From Endothia cerciana (lineage: Eukaryota; Ascomycota; Sordariomycetes; Diaporthales; Cryphonectriaceae): a stretch of DNA of 42,044 bases. How positions within the stretch are numbered: position 1 is the first letter of the stretch; each line of letters opens with the position of its first letter. Below, in pieces: positions 11,002 to 21,489 of the stretch. The notes beneath the pieces were generated by a model. That model searched no databases. It saw nothing but the letters and a program-made list of their open reading frames with translations, and had not been told where the DNA came from. Made by a program: the position numbers and the translations under genes. The DNA lies in the NCBI GenBank assembly GCA_026119935.1, contig JALRMH010000090.1:1-42044 (forward strand), in the 5' to 3' direction.

Positions 11002-11631
11002 ATATTGAACAGAATCAATAAGTCCTGTTCTCGTTCCGAGAAGACAAAATAAAAGGATTCTCTTCTTTTATTAATTCTTCAAAACGCTATTATAATACCT
11101 TTCTGTTCCTTCTGCGAGGGTCGTAGTATCAAAACCTGTCAGGTCTCTGTTGAGGATTCCTCCTGCTGTGCTGAGTGCGTTCGTTTAGGTCGTTCCTGGT
11201 GCAATATTCAGAGGCTGAGTGCTGTGGAAATCTATCGGATAGGGGTCTAACATCAGCGCTTAAAGGACCAACTCGAGAGTGCTGAGGGATAGCTGCGTGA
11301 TGCTGCTGCAGAGGTGGAACGTCTGCGGAAACAGAAGCGCTTGTAGTTTGAGAAGATGATGAAGGCTATTCGCCGAGGCCTTTCTAGCATAGAAGAGTTA
11401 GAGCGTGAGGAGGCTGAGGAAGAACAGGCGCGTGTAGCTGCTAGGGTTCGTTCTATAGTAGCAGAGGAGTCTGCTGCTACTGCTAGAGATCCTTCCTTTA
11501 AAGGTTTTGACTAGAATTCTGTAGATATAAGGAATTCTGTAGTGGATTAGTCGGGTTTTCTAGTCGAGGGGGCACAGCCTAATAGGTCTGGGAATGTAGT
11601 TAGTTCTACTGCTAGTAGCCTGTTATCCTGA
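11002..11631 (+). pseudogene. Antisense accessory ORF of B3: six-Cys coiled-coil protein
   Basis: Plus-strand frame of 210 codons aligned with the B1 copy. The start is ATA at 11002 (ILNRINKS aligns with MTNRVEKP), read here as an ATG lost by G-to-A. Cys region from about 11102: CSFCEGRSIKTC, DSSCCAEC, GRSWC, giving CX2CX7CX9CX2CX7C with all six Cys. A coiled coil follows (DQLESAEG, AAAEVERLRKQKR, RRGLSSIEELEREEAEEEQA), then a tail with KGFD, NSVD, SGFLVEGAQP. TGA at 11629-11631, the same final stop as B1 and B2. In-frame stops are TAA/TAG. Pol of B3 lies just downstream on the other strand. Confidence 0.75.
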
Positions 11632-14600
11632 TTAGTCGTGTTCCTGTTGTTGCTAGAGTATTAGTCTAGTGTAGTCGATGAAATCCTCGACTATTAGGTG
11701 TCTTTAGTAGTATTAGTCGAGTAGTTGTTTGCAATAAGTTAGGTTTTTTACTAGTTCTTATAAGTTTTCGCTTGCTAGGTAGTTTTTCTATTTAATAAGG
11801 TATTCTTATATAGTATTTATTCCTCTGTGCTTAAGAATTTTTTCTACTTTATATTTTAGTTCGTTATCTTTGATTTCTACTATATTATCTATAGGTGTTT
11901 CTTATACTGCTAGTTCTAGCAATAAGATGTAGAAAACTAGGTATATCTTTATTCTATAAAGTAGTGCTAGTTTGTAATTAACTAGAGAGATTTATTATAA
12001 AATTTTAAAAGGTCCTAGTTTCTTATAGTTAAGTTTATTACTAGGTCTAGTTGTTTTAATATTTTTATAAGAAAGGTAGACCTTATCTCCTTCCTGTAGA
12101 ATTAGTCCTTTAATTCTTTTAGTATTTGCATAGTGTGTTATTTGTTTCTTAACGAATTATAGTTCTAATTAGAGTTCTTTTTAGATTTTCTTAATTTTCC
12201 TAACTCTCTTGTCTACTGCTTCTGCATCTACCTCTAGTAGTGCTTTATAATAAGCTGTTAAATTATATTTATAAAGTATATAGAATAGTGATTTCTTTAT
12301 CGTGCTTATATCTGCGCTATTATAAATAAATTATATAAGAGGTAATAAGTTAATCTAGTTATTCTATTTTTAGTTAATATAGTATTAAAGATATTATTCG
12401 ACGACTTGATTTATTCTTTTTATCTATTTATCTGTCTAAGGGTGAAATATTATAGATATTCTATATTATATTCCGAGTTGCTTTATAAGCGAAGTCTAAA
12501 ACTTTAAATTAAACTTTCTATCTCTATTAAAGATTACTTCTTCTAGTATACTATAATTAGCAATAATTATTTAGAGAAATATATATATAAGTTCTTCTAC
12601 TATACTGCTTTCCTTATATAATAGAAAATAAGTATACTTGCTTAGTTTATAAACTACTATTAAGATATTATTATACTATATTTTAGTTAAGGGTTCTTAT
12701 AAAAAAGGTAGCTTAATAATAAAGTCTAGACTAATTAATTACTAAATAATTATAAGTATTAGTAAGGGTTATAGCAGTCTATAAAGCTTATAATAACTAG
12801 CTTTATTTTTCTTATAATTATTATATTTTTATAGGATATCTTTAATTCTTTTCCTAAGTCTTAAAGAGTTCTAGTATCTCTTAATTTACTTATAAATAAT
12901 CTTGACTTCTTAGTATCTATATACTAGAGCACTATATACATTCTTAATATATTTGTTTTATTCTGCTAGGGTTGATTATTCAAAGTCTTTGTCTTGTAGT
13001 CCTACCCTAAGAGTTACTGCAAGTTCCTTGTGTGCGTTAATAAGGTCTCCTTCTTTATTAATTGCGAAGATATCCTAGATTTCTTCCTCAATCTTGTCTT
13101 AATAATCTGCTCTTCTGCTAAAAGCATCAGCCCTAGTGTTATTCTTCCCCTGAATATAGATAACCTTGAAATCAAACTGAGATAGGTATTCTACCTATCT
13201 TACTTATCATCTATTAAAGTTCTTTATTATTGTAAACATAGTGAGGTTCTTATAGTTCGAAAACACTTTAATCGTGTGTTTAGCACTTATAAAGTAGTGT
13301 TCCTATTCTTTGAATGCTTTCACTATAGCTATAAGTTCCTTATCTAGTATTCTATATTGTAACTCTAGTCTATTGAATTTCTTTAAGAAGTTAGCGACTA
13401 TCTGTAGCCTTCCTTGATCGTTGCGCTGGTTAAGTTCTGCGCTGAGCGTATAGTCTAATGCATCTGTATATAGCTTGTATTTCTTTCGAGGGTCTGATTT
13501 CTGTAAAACAGGGTCTTTAGTAACTAGTTCCTTAATCGTCTTAAAGGCCTGGTTTTCTTCCTAATCCTATTAGAAGGGTAAGTCCTTTTTTATAAAGTTT
13601 GTAAAAGGTTTAGCGATTTCGCTATACTTACTGATAAATTATCGATAAAAGTTAATATATTCGAGGAATGCTCTAACATCTTTGATGTTTTTTAATATAG
13701 GCTAATCCTTAATTGCTTATATCTTGTCTTTTTGTATTCTAATGCATTCTGATTTAATTATATATCTAAGATAGTTAACCTTTTAAATATGAAAGTAGCT
13801 TTTAGCAGGTTCTACTAGAATATATATATCCTAAAGTATTTAGAGTATCTGCTGCATATATTCCTTATATTCTTTGAGAGTTTTAAAGTAGACGAGGATA
13901 TTATTAAAATAGGTAATGTATATAACGTCTAAGAATTCGCAAAGGATATAGTTAATCATTTCTTAAAAAGATATTAATGCGTTAGTTAACCTAAAGGATA
14001 TAATCAAGTATTCGAAATATCTATAGCAAGTTCTGAATACTATCTTCTATTCTTCTCTCTTTTTAATATAAATATAGTAGTATCCTTCTTTAAAATCTAA
14101 TACTATAAACTATTATACGCCTTATAGTCGATCCTTAATTTCTTTAAATAGTAGTAGTAAGTACTAATTCTTTTTAATAATATTATTAAGCTATTTATAA
14201 TTTATATAAAGCTTGAGTTTTCTATTTTTCTTTAATATAAATAAGATCAAGTATCCTATTAATAATTATAATAGTCTAATATATCCTCTTTTAAAGTTTT
14301 TATCAAAGTACTCTCTAAGTGCTTTTAGTCTTACTTTATTAAGCCTGTAAATAGAAAAGAACTGCAGCTAAGTTCTTTTCTTTAATAGTATTTCATAGTT
14401 ATATAGGCTGTATTCTAAAAGTCCTGTATTAAATTTCCTTTAAAACAATTTCATAAATTTATAGTACTCTTTTAATATTTTAGTAAGTATTAGTATTAGT
14501 CTGTCCTTTTCTGTTTCTGCTATTTAGAGGAATAAGAAGTACTGTTAAGCGTTCTTATCTAAAGGCAGTTTCTTTCTTTTACTTATTAGTCGTTATACTA

Positions 14601-15620
14601 GTAGCTTCTAGAGTTCTTTCTAGGCTAGATCAAGTTTCCTAGATTATAGTTAAGGAATTTCTTTATAGTTTACAAGTCTATATTTGTTATAAGTAGCAGG
14701 TATTATAAGGTGACAGAGCTAAGGGTTAGGAGCTAGCTAGGGCTAGCTATCTATATAAAAAGAAAGCCTACTAGCTTTAGGCTTAGGACTTTAAGCTTAG
14801 ACTTTAAGTATTAGCTATTATATTATAATACAGGCTTTTAGCTAAGGGTACTTAATAAGCTGACTTATATAATTCGGATCTACAGGCTTTATTAACAATT
14901 TCTAACACTTAAGGTTTAAGCTTAAAGTCCTAAGCTTAAAGCTAGTAAGCTTCCCTTTTATATAGATAGCTAGCCTTAGCTAGCTCTTAACCTTTAGCCC
15001 TGTCACCTTATAACACCTGCTACTTGTGATAACATTTTTATTATTGCTCTGAGTCAGACCGGTTTTCTAAGAGTCTACATCTTATTATAATATTAACCTG
15101 CTGATGTTCTAGCACTGTTTTAAGTCTATCCTTGCTAAGTTCTTCTCTATAAGCTATCAGCCCTACTGATTTAGAGGTATTTGTAGATTTGCTCAAGGTT
15201 TTATTTCTTAAATACTGCTTAATAACTAAATCTGATCCTGCGCCTTTGATTACAACCTTCTTATAAGTAATATTATTATCTTATAAAATCTAGCTAGTAG
15301 TCTAATTAATTCGAGGATTATGCTTCTTAAGCTAAGAAAGTCTTATAATTAGTTTATATTATGCTATATTTATAATATCTAATATAATAAAGATTATACA
15401 TCTTTAAATTAAAATAAATAAATAATTAGTCTTTTTATTAATTACTCTTTAGTTATATATAACTAGTTGTCTCTCTATAATACTAAGTTAATAGAGTTTT
15501 TCTTTTTAATATTATTATAATTATACTTTATTAATAATTGCTAATAAGATAAAGTTTCTTTAAGCGCTATTATTTAATAATATGCTGTATTGCCTCCTGC
15601 TGATATAAGCATTTAATTTT
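11632..15620 (-). pseudogene. pol: Pol of B3, interrupted by a palindromic A insert
   Basis: Minus-strand PR-RT-RNaseH-IN-chromodomain remnant, the longest family B pol on this strand. The protease motif is near 15550-15580. RT lies about 13340-14600 with the catalytic box near 13890-13920 (YFNNILVY, both Asp positions now Asn). RNase H DAL/SAELNQ is near 13440-13480, integrase about 12080-13080, chromodomain near 11830-11870. The protease-RT linker is split by 14685-15031; removing that insert and one copy of the ATATT/ACATT duplication restores alignment with B4 at 25180. Many RIP stops; inactive. Confidence 0.87.
14685..15031. mobile_element. Palindromic family A insert with U3 ends on both sides
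   Basis: A full LTR-A in plus orientation (14685-14897) is followed by 13 bp of the sequence normally 3' of the 5' LTR (14898-14910, ATTTCTAACACTT). Then comes an inverted LTR fragment (14902-15031, 130 bp) that is the reverse complement of 14685-14814 apart from RIP changes. Both outer ends are therefore the U3 terminus. Flanks are ATATT (14680-14684) and ACATT (15032-15036); the empty site in B4 near 25185 reads ACACT, so this is a true 5-bp duplication with C-to-T changes. The turn falls exactly in CTAACACTT, present both after the LTR and inside it. Confidence 0.88.
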
Positions 15621-17780
15621 ATATATATATAATTCTGTTCTATAGTATATAAAGACCTTTAAGCTCTGATCGTCTATAATTTTATTATAAGCGATCCTTT
15701 TCTTTTAAGAATTCCTTTGCTTTATAAGCTGCTCTTTAAGCAAGTCTTCTAGCTTGCTATTAGCTATGCTTGCGTTCTTCCTTATTATCCTAATATTTAT
15801 ACTAGTCTTAAACTTTATTATAGATATAAATAGTGCAGTTAATAGTTTTGCACTATTACTATTTAACCTTCTTATTAATGCATTTTCTAGGGTAATTATC
15901 TAGCAATCTAATATAAGTATTATTATACTCTCTATTAAAGACTTCTCTAAACTATAAGTAAGATTCTTTAACTACTTAGATAATCTGATTATATTCTTTA
16001 ATTAAAAACTACTTGTGCTTAACTTTATCTATAAAGTATATCTTGCAGCTATAGTATATATATAAAACTTATACAAGTTCGTAGTGTCCTTTATTAATTA
16101 GGCTAATCTTTAAGTCTTTTAGCTATTTAGCTTTGATGTTTTGAATAAGTACTGTTATAAATAGGTTCTTGAAGTTAAATCTGTATACTATATATTTAAT
16201 TTTTGACTTTAAAGTAATCTATCTCTAGTCTGAGTCTTAAGTATAAGTTTCCTTCTTATTTTTAGTATCCTTATCTTCTACCCTTAAAGTAATAAGTTCT
16301 AGCAGTTCATCTAGTTATCTATACTAAAGGTTCTCTTCTCTTATAGTTTCTATAATTGCTTAAGATAAAAGACGTTTCTAATAGTAGGCTATTAAGTATA
16401 GTCTTTTATTCTTAAGTTTCTGATTCTTCCCTTCAAGTTTTTTTTCAAAAGTGCTAGAATAATCTGAGTTGCTGTCGTTTAGTACTATATTATAGATTAA
16501 GCCCTTCTTGCCTATTACTAGTTGCTGTGTCTTTCTAGATGCTTTAGAGAACTATCCTAAGCCTTCTTTTTTTAAAAGGTATACTAAGCATCTATTATTA
16601 AAGCAAAACATTTAGTTAAGGTAGTTATAGTTATTAATAAGGTCTAGTACTTACTCTAATAAAATATTATTACTCAGCTGATTAGGTTCTTATTATTAGA
16701 GAATATTCACTTATCGTTCCTCTTAGACTAATTGCTATTATAGCTTCTTAAGCTATTTATATTTCTATACAAAGTAGCTATACTTCCTGTAATTAAAGCA
16801 TTTTATTCTACTACTTAGTTTTCCTGTAAACTAATAGTTTGCAGTATTAAGTTCTATAAGCCTAGTATAAGTGCTTCTACTCTATGCTATGCCTTAGCGC
16901 TGATTTCTACTCTAACTTTTAGAGTGAAATTTCTTATTATTATTACTAGGTTATAAGCACTATATAAGTTAGCTTCCTCCTTTCTTAGACTTTTCTATTT
17001 ATTATTTATAAAGATAGTTATTGATTCTAACTACTATATTTATAAACATTGCAAAATCTTTAAGCTAGTCTTACTTAGAGATTTCATCTTTAACTTTGTC
17101 TTTAAGTCCTTTATAATAGTGTTTTATAAGATTCTTATCTTCTTATAAGAGTTATACTAAGAGTTGCTTAAACCTAACTATATAGGCTAATACTAATTTG
17201 ATCTGCTTAAAGTCTATTAACTACTAAGCTATAATGCGTTCTTTGTTAAGGTTACTAAAGGTTTTCTTAAAGGCTTTCTTAAAGCCTGTAAAGGAGTTGA
17301 ATATCTCCTTAATGCCTTTAGTGCGTGCGTTAAAGTTATTAGTATATTTTAGATAGTTGCAGAGAGAAGGTTTATACTAGATAAAAGTGTTCTTCTCAAG
17401 GCAAGTTCTAGCAAAGATAACCTTCTTAGATTCTATAGTAAATTAAAAAGCATTATATAAGAAGTAAGCTTTATAATAAGTAAGGTATCCTTAAAGGAGT
17501 TTCTAGGTGCTGTTATATATAGCTAGCTTGTCTATTTTATAGCCTTTATTATTATTGATAATAGTAGGGTTTTAAGTGCTATATTAAATTTAGGCTTATT
17601 ACGCCTGAATAATGTTTTCCTGCTGATGTTAGCTTATTTAAAGTTCTTCAATGCATCAGGTAAGGAGATAAATCTAGCTAACTAGATCCTCCTGTATAAG
17701 CTAGGATTATAAAGATAAAGAAGGGGTTCCTAGAGCTATTGTATTTCTATATTGCTTAAAGGGTAAATACTGAACTGTTT
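15615..17780 (-). pseudogene. gag: Gag of B3, RIP-degraded
   Basis: Minus-strand copy of the family B gag: Gln-rich N-terminus, capsid domain at about 17100-17480, and zinc knuckle at about 16764-16805 (CFNYRKYSYF, with one Cys and the His converted to Tyr). The C-terminal acidic region reaches a TAA-rich stretch near 15615, where the protease frame starts in a different register. Stops are nearly all at former CAG/CAA codons. The exact start codon is not clear in any copy. Confidence 0.82.
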
Positions 17781-17788
17781 TTAAATAA

Positions 17789-17800
17789 GAGTCGTCAAAA
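17789..17800 (-). promoter_or_regulatory. Putative primer-binding site of B3
   Basis: In element orientation TTTTGACGACTC directly follows the LTR end. It lacks the TGG of a tRNA primer site. Its core TTGAC[A/G]ACT is complementary to AGT[T/C]GTCAA in the LTR about 50 bp after the TATA box, which suggests self-priming. Confidence 0.6.
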
Positions 17801-18250
17801 TATAATAAGCACTATAATAATCTGAGGATTCTTTAAGTACTAATTAGGTTTATGCTAATAAGAGCGATGTCTAAGTATAGGCTTTGAATATAGAAATGTA
17901 GCTAGGTAATCTGTGCAAGTGTTTACTACCTTTAAAGCTTTTAAATATATATATTTAGAACTTGAATTAATAATTAAAGAGCTATATATAAGATCTATCT
18001 ATTAGTAATAATAACTATAGTTATATATCCGGCTCTTTAGTATAGATATATTAAATAGCAATATATCTAAGTTATCCTGCTAGCTTTTAGATAATATATA
18101 TCTAAAGCTATTTATTCTAATTAGTTGAGTCTGTAACTCTATTCTTTAATTACCTAATCCTTGTTAATAGTCTGATGTTTTAATCGTAGCACCTAGTTCT
18201 TTATAAGTAGGGCTTATTTCGTAACCTGCATGTTAAGATAAGTTATAATA
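17801..18250 (-). repeat. LTR-B, 5' LTR of B3
   Basis: 450 bp, TATAATAAGC...TTATAATA, same type as 10462-10911. It is followed by the target duplication TCCTT and then B2 pol. Confidence 0.92.
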
Positions 18251-18255
18251 TCCTT

Positions 18256-18503
18256 ATCTAGTATTTTATATTATAACTCTAATCTATTGAGTTTCTTTAA
18301 GAAGTTAGCGACTATCTGTAGCCTTTTTTAATTATTATGCTAGTTGAGTTCTGCGCTGAGTATATAGTCTAATACATCTGTATATAGCTTATATTCCTTT
18401 TAAAGGTCTGATTCTTATAAAATAGAGTTTTTAGTAACTAGTTCTTTAATTATCTTAAAGGCCTGGTTTTCTTCCTAATCCTATTAAAAGAGTAGGTCCT
18501 TTT
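18256..18503 (-). pseudogene. pol: Pol of B2, RNase H and end of RT
   Basis: Continuation of B2 pol after B3; aligns with B3 pol 13339-13600. It includes the RNase H start near 18340-18400. It stops at 18503, where A2 begins. No further B2 pol or gag is found on the other side of A2, so roughly 4 kb of B2 is missing. Confidence 0.82.
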
Positions 18504-18716
18504 TATCAGTAAAGCCTGTAGATCCGAATTATATAAGTCAGCTTATCGAGTGCCCTCAGCTAAAAGCCTGTATTACAATGTAATAGCTAACACTTAAAGT
18601 CTAAGCCTAAAGTCTTAAGCCTAAAGCTAGTAGGCTTTCCTTTTATACAGATAGCTAGCCCTAGCTAGCTCCTAACCTTTAGCTCTGTCACCTTATAACA
18701 CCTGCTACTCGTGACA
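18504..18716 (-). repeat. LTR-A, 3' LTR of A2
   Basis: 213 bp, TATCAG...TGACA, matching 20138-20350 and 35476-35688. Confidence 0.92.
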
Positions 18717-18731
18717 ACTATCTCCCTCTTC
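18717..18731 (-). promoter_or_regulatory. Polypurine tract of A2
   Basis: ACTATCTCCCTCTTC on the plus strand; the complement is a GAAGAGGGAGATAGT purine tract against the LTR, very like the family B tract. Confidence 0.82.
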
Positions 18732-18764
18732 GTGCGATTCGCCCTCGAATCGGATCCGAAGCCC

Positions 18765-19155
18765 TCTTAATAGTTTCCCAGGCACTAGACAGCCTTCAGA
18801 TCAACAGTTTCCAAGGCACTAGACAGCCTCTTCAGTCTTCCTCAACGCTAGACAAGTTTCATCAGTTTCCCAGGCACTAGACAGCCTTTAGATTAATAGT
18901 TTCTAAGGCACTAGACAGCCTTATCAGTCTTTCTCAACACTAGACAGTTTCAACAGCTTCCTAAGCGCTAGACAGCCTCCTGATCAACAGTTTCCCAGGC
19001 ACTAGATAGCCTCCTCAGATCAACAGTTTCCAAGGCACTAGACAGCCTCCTCAGATCATCAGTTTCCCAGGCACTAGACAGCCTTCAGATCATCAGTTTC
19101 CTAGGCACTAGACAGCCTTCAGATCATTAGTTTCCCAGGCACTAGACAGCCTTTA
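18765..19155. repeat. Tandem repeat, about 12 units of 34-36 bp
   Basis: Units share AGTTTCCCAGGCACTAGACA followed by GCCTTCAGATCA or a longer GCCTCCTCAGATCA; some are diverged (GCTAGACAAGTTTCATC). Unit lengths of 34 and 36 bp are not multiples of three, so it is not a coding repeat. It lies between the end of A2 gag and the polypurine tract. Less RIP-mutated than the surroundings. Confidence 0.9.
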
Positions 19156-20100
19156 TCGCGTTTCCCGACATCGCCGTGAAATATAGCCCTTCTTACCACA
19201 AATCCAACACTTTATCTCTGACAAATCAGGTTTGGTTTGCTGGTGCTTAGCTAGTGTTTCAGACCCTTGGTCCTAAGCGGGGTTTGCTTTTTTGCTGTCG
19301 TTAAGGGTCTCCGATGTGCCTACTTCCCGCTCTCTCCGGGATTCCTATAATTTAGTTGCAAAAGTGACCAGCTTGTCTCTTGTCTTAGGAATCGTCGGCA
19401 AAGCTTCGTCGATATGCTAGATAAGTGTCGGCGAGAGCTTACCATATAGCTTGTATGAACAGATTGTTTCGTCTTGCTCTTGAGGTAGGTGGCCTTCTAA
19501 GGATTCGACGTAGTTTCAGAAGGCAGAAGGACTTTGGTCAGGTCTCTGGATAGCTTTCTCTAGCTGTTTGACGATCTGAGGGATTGCGTTGATTCCTAAG
19601 GCTTTAAGGGACCAGGTTCGAAATTCGTCCCAGGTTGCTTAATTTTCGCTATGTTCTCGATTCTATTTCGCTTAAAGGTTGCTATCGATATAGTCTATAG
19701 CATAGAGGATTTTTCGTGAATCAGAGTAGTAACAGCAGGGTGCTCTGTCGAATGCCTGCTAAAGATCTGCTAGCTAGTTATCGCGCTGTTGAAATAAGGA
19801 TGAAATAGCTAGCTTAGTGATATTTTTGACTTTGATTTCAGGCCTAGACGAATCAGATGAGTCGCTAGATCTTCGCCGGCGTCTTAACAAGGCGGAGCAA
19901 CTAGATTACTATCGGTCTGAGGCTTAAAGGGAGCTGCGAAGGCTAGCCGCTTCGTCCTGAAGCTCTTTAAGGCGACGTAAGCAGACTATTTCAGCCTCAA
20001 GTTGCTATACAGAAGGCTAATCTTAAGCTAGTTTATCAGTGGCTGAATATAAAGCTGACGATTCGATAGCGTCTTGCTAGCAAGTCGCTCTTAGGGGCAT
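19156..20100 (-). pseudogene. gag: Gag of A2 with degenerate zinc knuckle
   Basis: Minus-strand frame from ATG at 20100-20098 (MPPRAT...), about 315 codons, ending near the tandem repeat. Order: coiled-coil N-terminus rich in Gln/Leu/Glu; Arg/Ser linker; capsid-like helical region (YVESLEGHL, ETICSYKLYGKLSP); a linker; then one CCHC knuckle at about 19160-19205 reading CWICGKKGYISRRC. The His position is Tyr, one C-to-T step from His. A handful of TAA/TAG stops. Packages RNA as the particle protein in a live copy. Family A shows no pol in this window. Confidence 0.8.
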
Positions 20101-20137
20101 CTTAACTAAGGTAACTTTTAAAAGAAGTGTTAGAAAT

Positions 20138-20350
20138 TATTAGTAAAGCCTGTAGATCCGAATTATATAAGTCAGCTTGTCGAGTGCCCTTAGCTAAAAG
20201 CCTATATTGTAATATAATAGCTAATACTTAAAGTCTAAGCTTAAAGTCCTAAGCTTAAAGCTAGTAGGCTTCCCTTTTATATAAATAGCTAGCCCTAGCT
20301 AGCTCTTAACTCTTAGCTCTGTCACCTTATAATACCTGCTACTTATAATA
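20138..20350 (-). repeat. LTR-A, 5' LTR of A2
   Basis: 213 bp, TATTAG...TAATA. Next to it, 20125-20137 carries the CTAACACTT (reverse strand) primer-site candidate. Confidence 0.9.
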
Positions 20351-20604
20351 GGAATGCTTGTTTTTATATATTCTGCTCTTCAGATCTGAATATCCAGACT
20401 ATGTGCTGATTCTATATAGTTGTTTTCCTGAATATATTGACTATACTTATAGTTAATATAATCGTGTGTAACCCTAACCCTGAGTTATATAATTATAACT
20501 CATGTCCTTCTAAGGGTAAGTGTTGAATCTTCTATTCTAAAGGGTCTAAGCAGTCTTATTGCTGCGCTAGTTGCTGTGACCTGTATATTGAGTGGATTAT
20601 AATA
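20351..20604 (-). repeat. LTR-B, 5' LTR of B2, U3 part
   Basis: Same U3 type as 7845-8049, ending TTATAATA at 20604. U5-R and the adjoining gag are missing because of the A2 deletion. It contains TAACCCTAACCC at 20469-20480. The right flank AACTG (20605-20609) is family C RT. Confidence 0.85.
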
Positions 20605-20936
20605 AACTGCTATCTATTACTTTTAATTTCAGAAATTCTTAATTAAGTTTAGTCAGCTAAGATTTTCTCTAAGTTAGACCTTAAGAATATATATTATTAT
20701 ATTTATATCTGAGAAGAAGATAAGTAGAAGACTGCTTTTCGCATATAATACAGCTATTTCGAATTTATAATTATATTAATAAGCCTTATAAATACCCTTA
20801 CTACTTTTCAGCACTATATTTATAAAGCGCTTTGAAAGCTTATCAATATCTATTGTATTATATATTTTAATAATATCTTTATCTTTTCCTTAAATTATAA
20901 CTTATATACTTAGCACTTGCACTAGGTCTTATAGCA
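20605..20936 (+). pseudogene. pol: Pol of family C, RT fragment 1
   Basis: Plus-strand reverse transcriptase of a different gypsy family. Motifs in order: LISEILN, AKIFSKLDLKN.YYYI (first catalytic Asp), KTAFRI.YSYFEF, NTLTTFQ, and IIYFNNIFIFS (YxDD box with both Asp turned to Asn). TAGCA at 20932-20936 is the left B4 duplication. The frame resumes at 28424. Everything 5' of this in C lies beyond the left edge of the window because B2 is inserted here. Confidence 0.82.
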
Positions 20937-21397
20937 TATAATAAGCACTATAGTAATCCGAAAGATCTCTAAGTACTAATTAGGTTTATACTAATAAGAG
21001 CAGTGTTAAAATATAAGCCTTGAATATAGAAATACAACTAAGTGATCTGTGCAAGTGTTCACTACCTTTAGGGCTATTAGAGTAGAGTGTAATCTGATAT
21101 TTAGATTAACGACTGAAGAGCTATATATAATGATCTATCTAAGAGTAATGAACGTGTCTTTATATATCTAGCTCTTTAGCTCTGTTAGTAGTGTTAGTTG
21201 TTGGATCACCTAGATCACCTGGGTGATCTAACTAATCCGGATCACCCTGAATCACCCACCGATCTATCCTGATCCTATAACCCTAACCCTTGCTTACATA
21301 AGCCTTAGTTCCTAGGGTGTTGAACTCTTCCCTTGTCTTCCGGATAGTTATTCCAGGTGCCCTAGTTTGTAACCTGCATGTTAGATAGGTTATAACA
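20937..21397 (-). repeat. LTR-B, 3' LTR of B4, with a GATCACC-cluster U3
   Basis: TATAATAAGC...TTATAACA. U3 has four to five GATCACC-type repeats at 21203-21258, partly palindromic (GATCACCTGGGTGATC), then TAACCCTAACCC at 21278-21289. Confidence 0.92.
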
Positions 21398-21412
21398 TCA
21401 TCTCCCTCCTAT
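21398..21412 (-). promoter_or_regulatory. Polypurine tract of B4
   Basis: TCATCTCCCTCCTAT on the plus strand next to the LTR; same tract as in B2. Confidence 0.82.
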
Positions 21413-21489
21413 CGATCGTTGTCCCTAATAATCTTCTGTAAGTATCCTGGCAAGTTATTTATACATCTAGTCATGCTTTCCTAATCAAG

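Larger units (their letters stand above)
10462..18250 (-). mobile_element. Complete Ty3/gypsy chromovirus B3
   Basis: 7789-bp element with two 450-bp LTRs (10462-10911 and 17801-18250) that differ mainly by transitions. It is flanked by TCCTT at 10457-10461 and 18251-18255. The host B2 RNase H sequence reads on correctly across the empty site. Order on the minus strand: 5' LTR, primer site, gag, PR-RT-RNaseH-IN-chromodomain, opposite-strand accessory ORF, polypurine tract, 3' LTR. It contains a 347-bp palindromic family A insert at 14685-15031. All sense frames are broken by RIP. Confidence 0.93.
18504..20350 (-). mobile_element. Gag-only LTR element A2 (non-autonomous)
   Basis: 1847 bp with two 213-bp LTRs (18504-18716, 20138-20350), a polypurine tract at 18717, a 12-unit tandem repeat and one gag frame. 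There is no protease, RT or integrase. It must borrow enzymes, plausibly from family B or an autonomous A relative. The flanks do not match (CTTTT at 18499-18503, GGAAT at 20351-20355) and belong to non-adjacent parts of B2, which implies deletion by recombination after insertion. Confidence 0.85.

Noticed and set aside
18765..19155. CRISPR-like array
   Set aside because: Units abut without unique spacers, in a eukaryotic retroelement; a plain tandem repeat.
20469..20480. TAACCCTAACCC as a sign of a chromosome end
   Set aside because: Only two units, inside LTRs and repeated at the same LTR position in other copies; an LTR motif, not a telomere.
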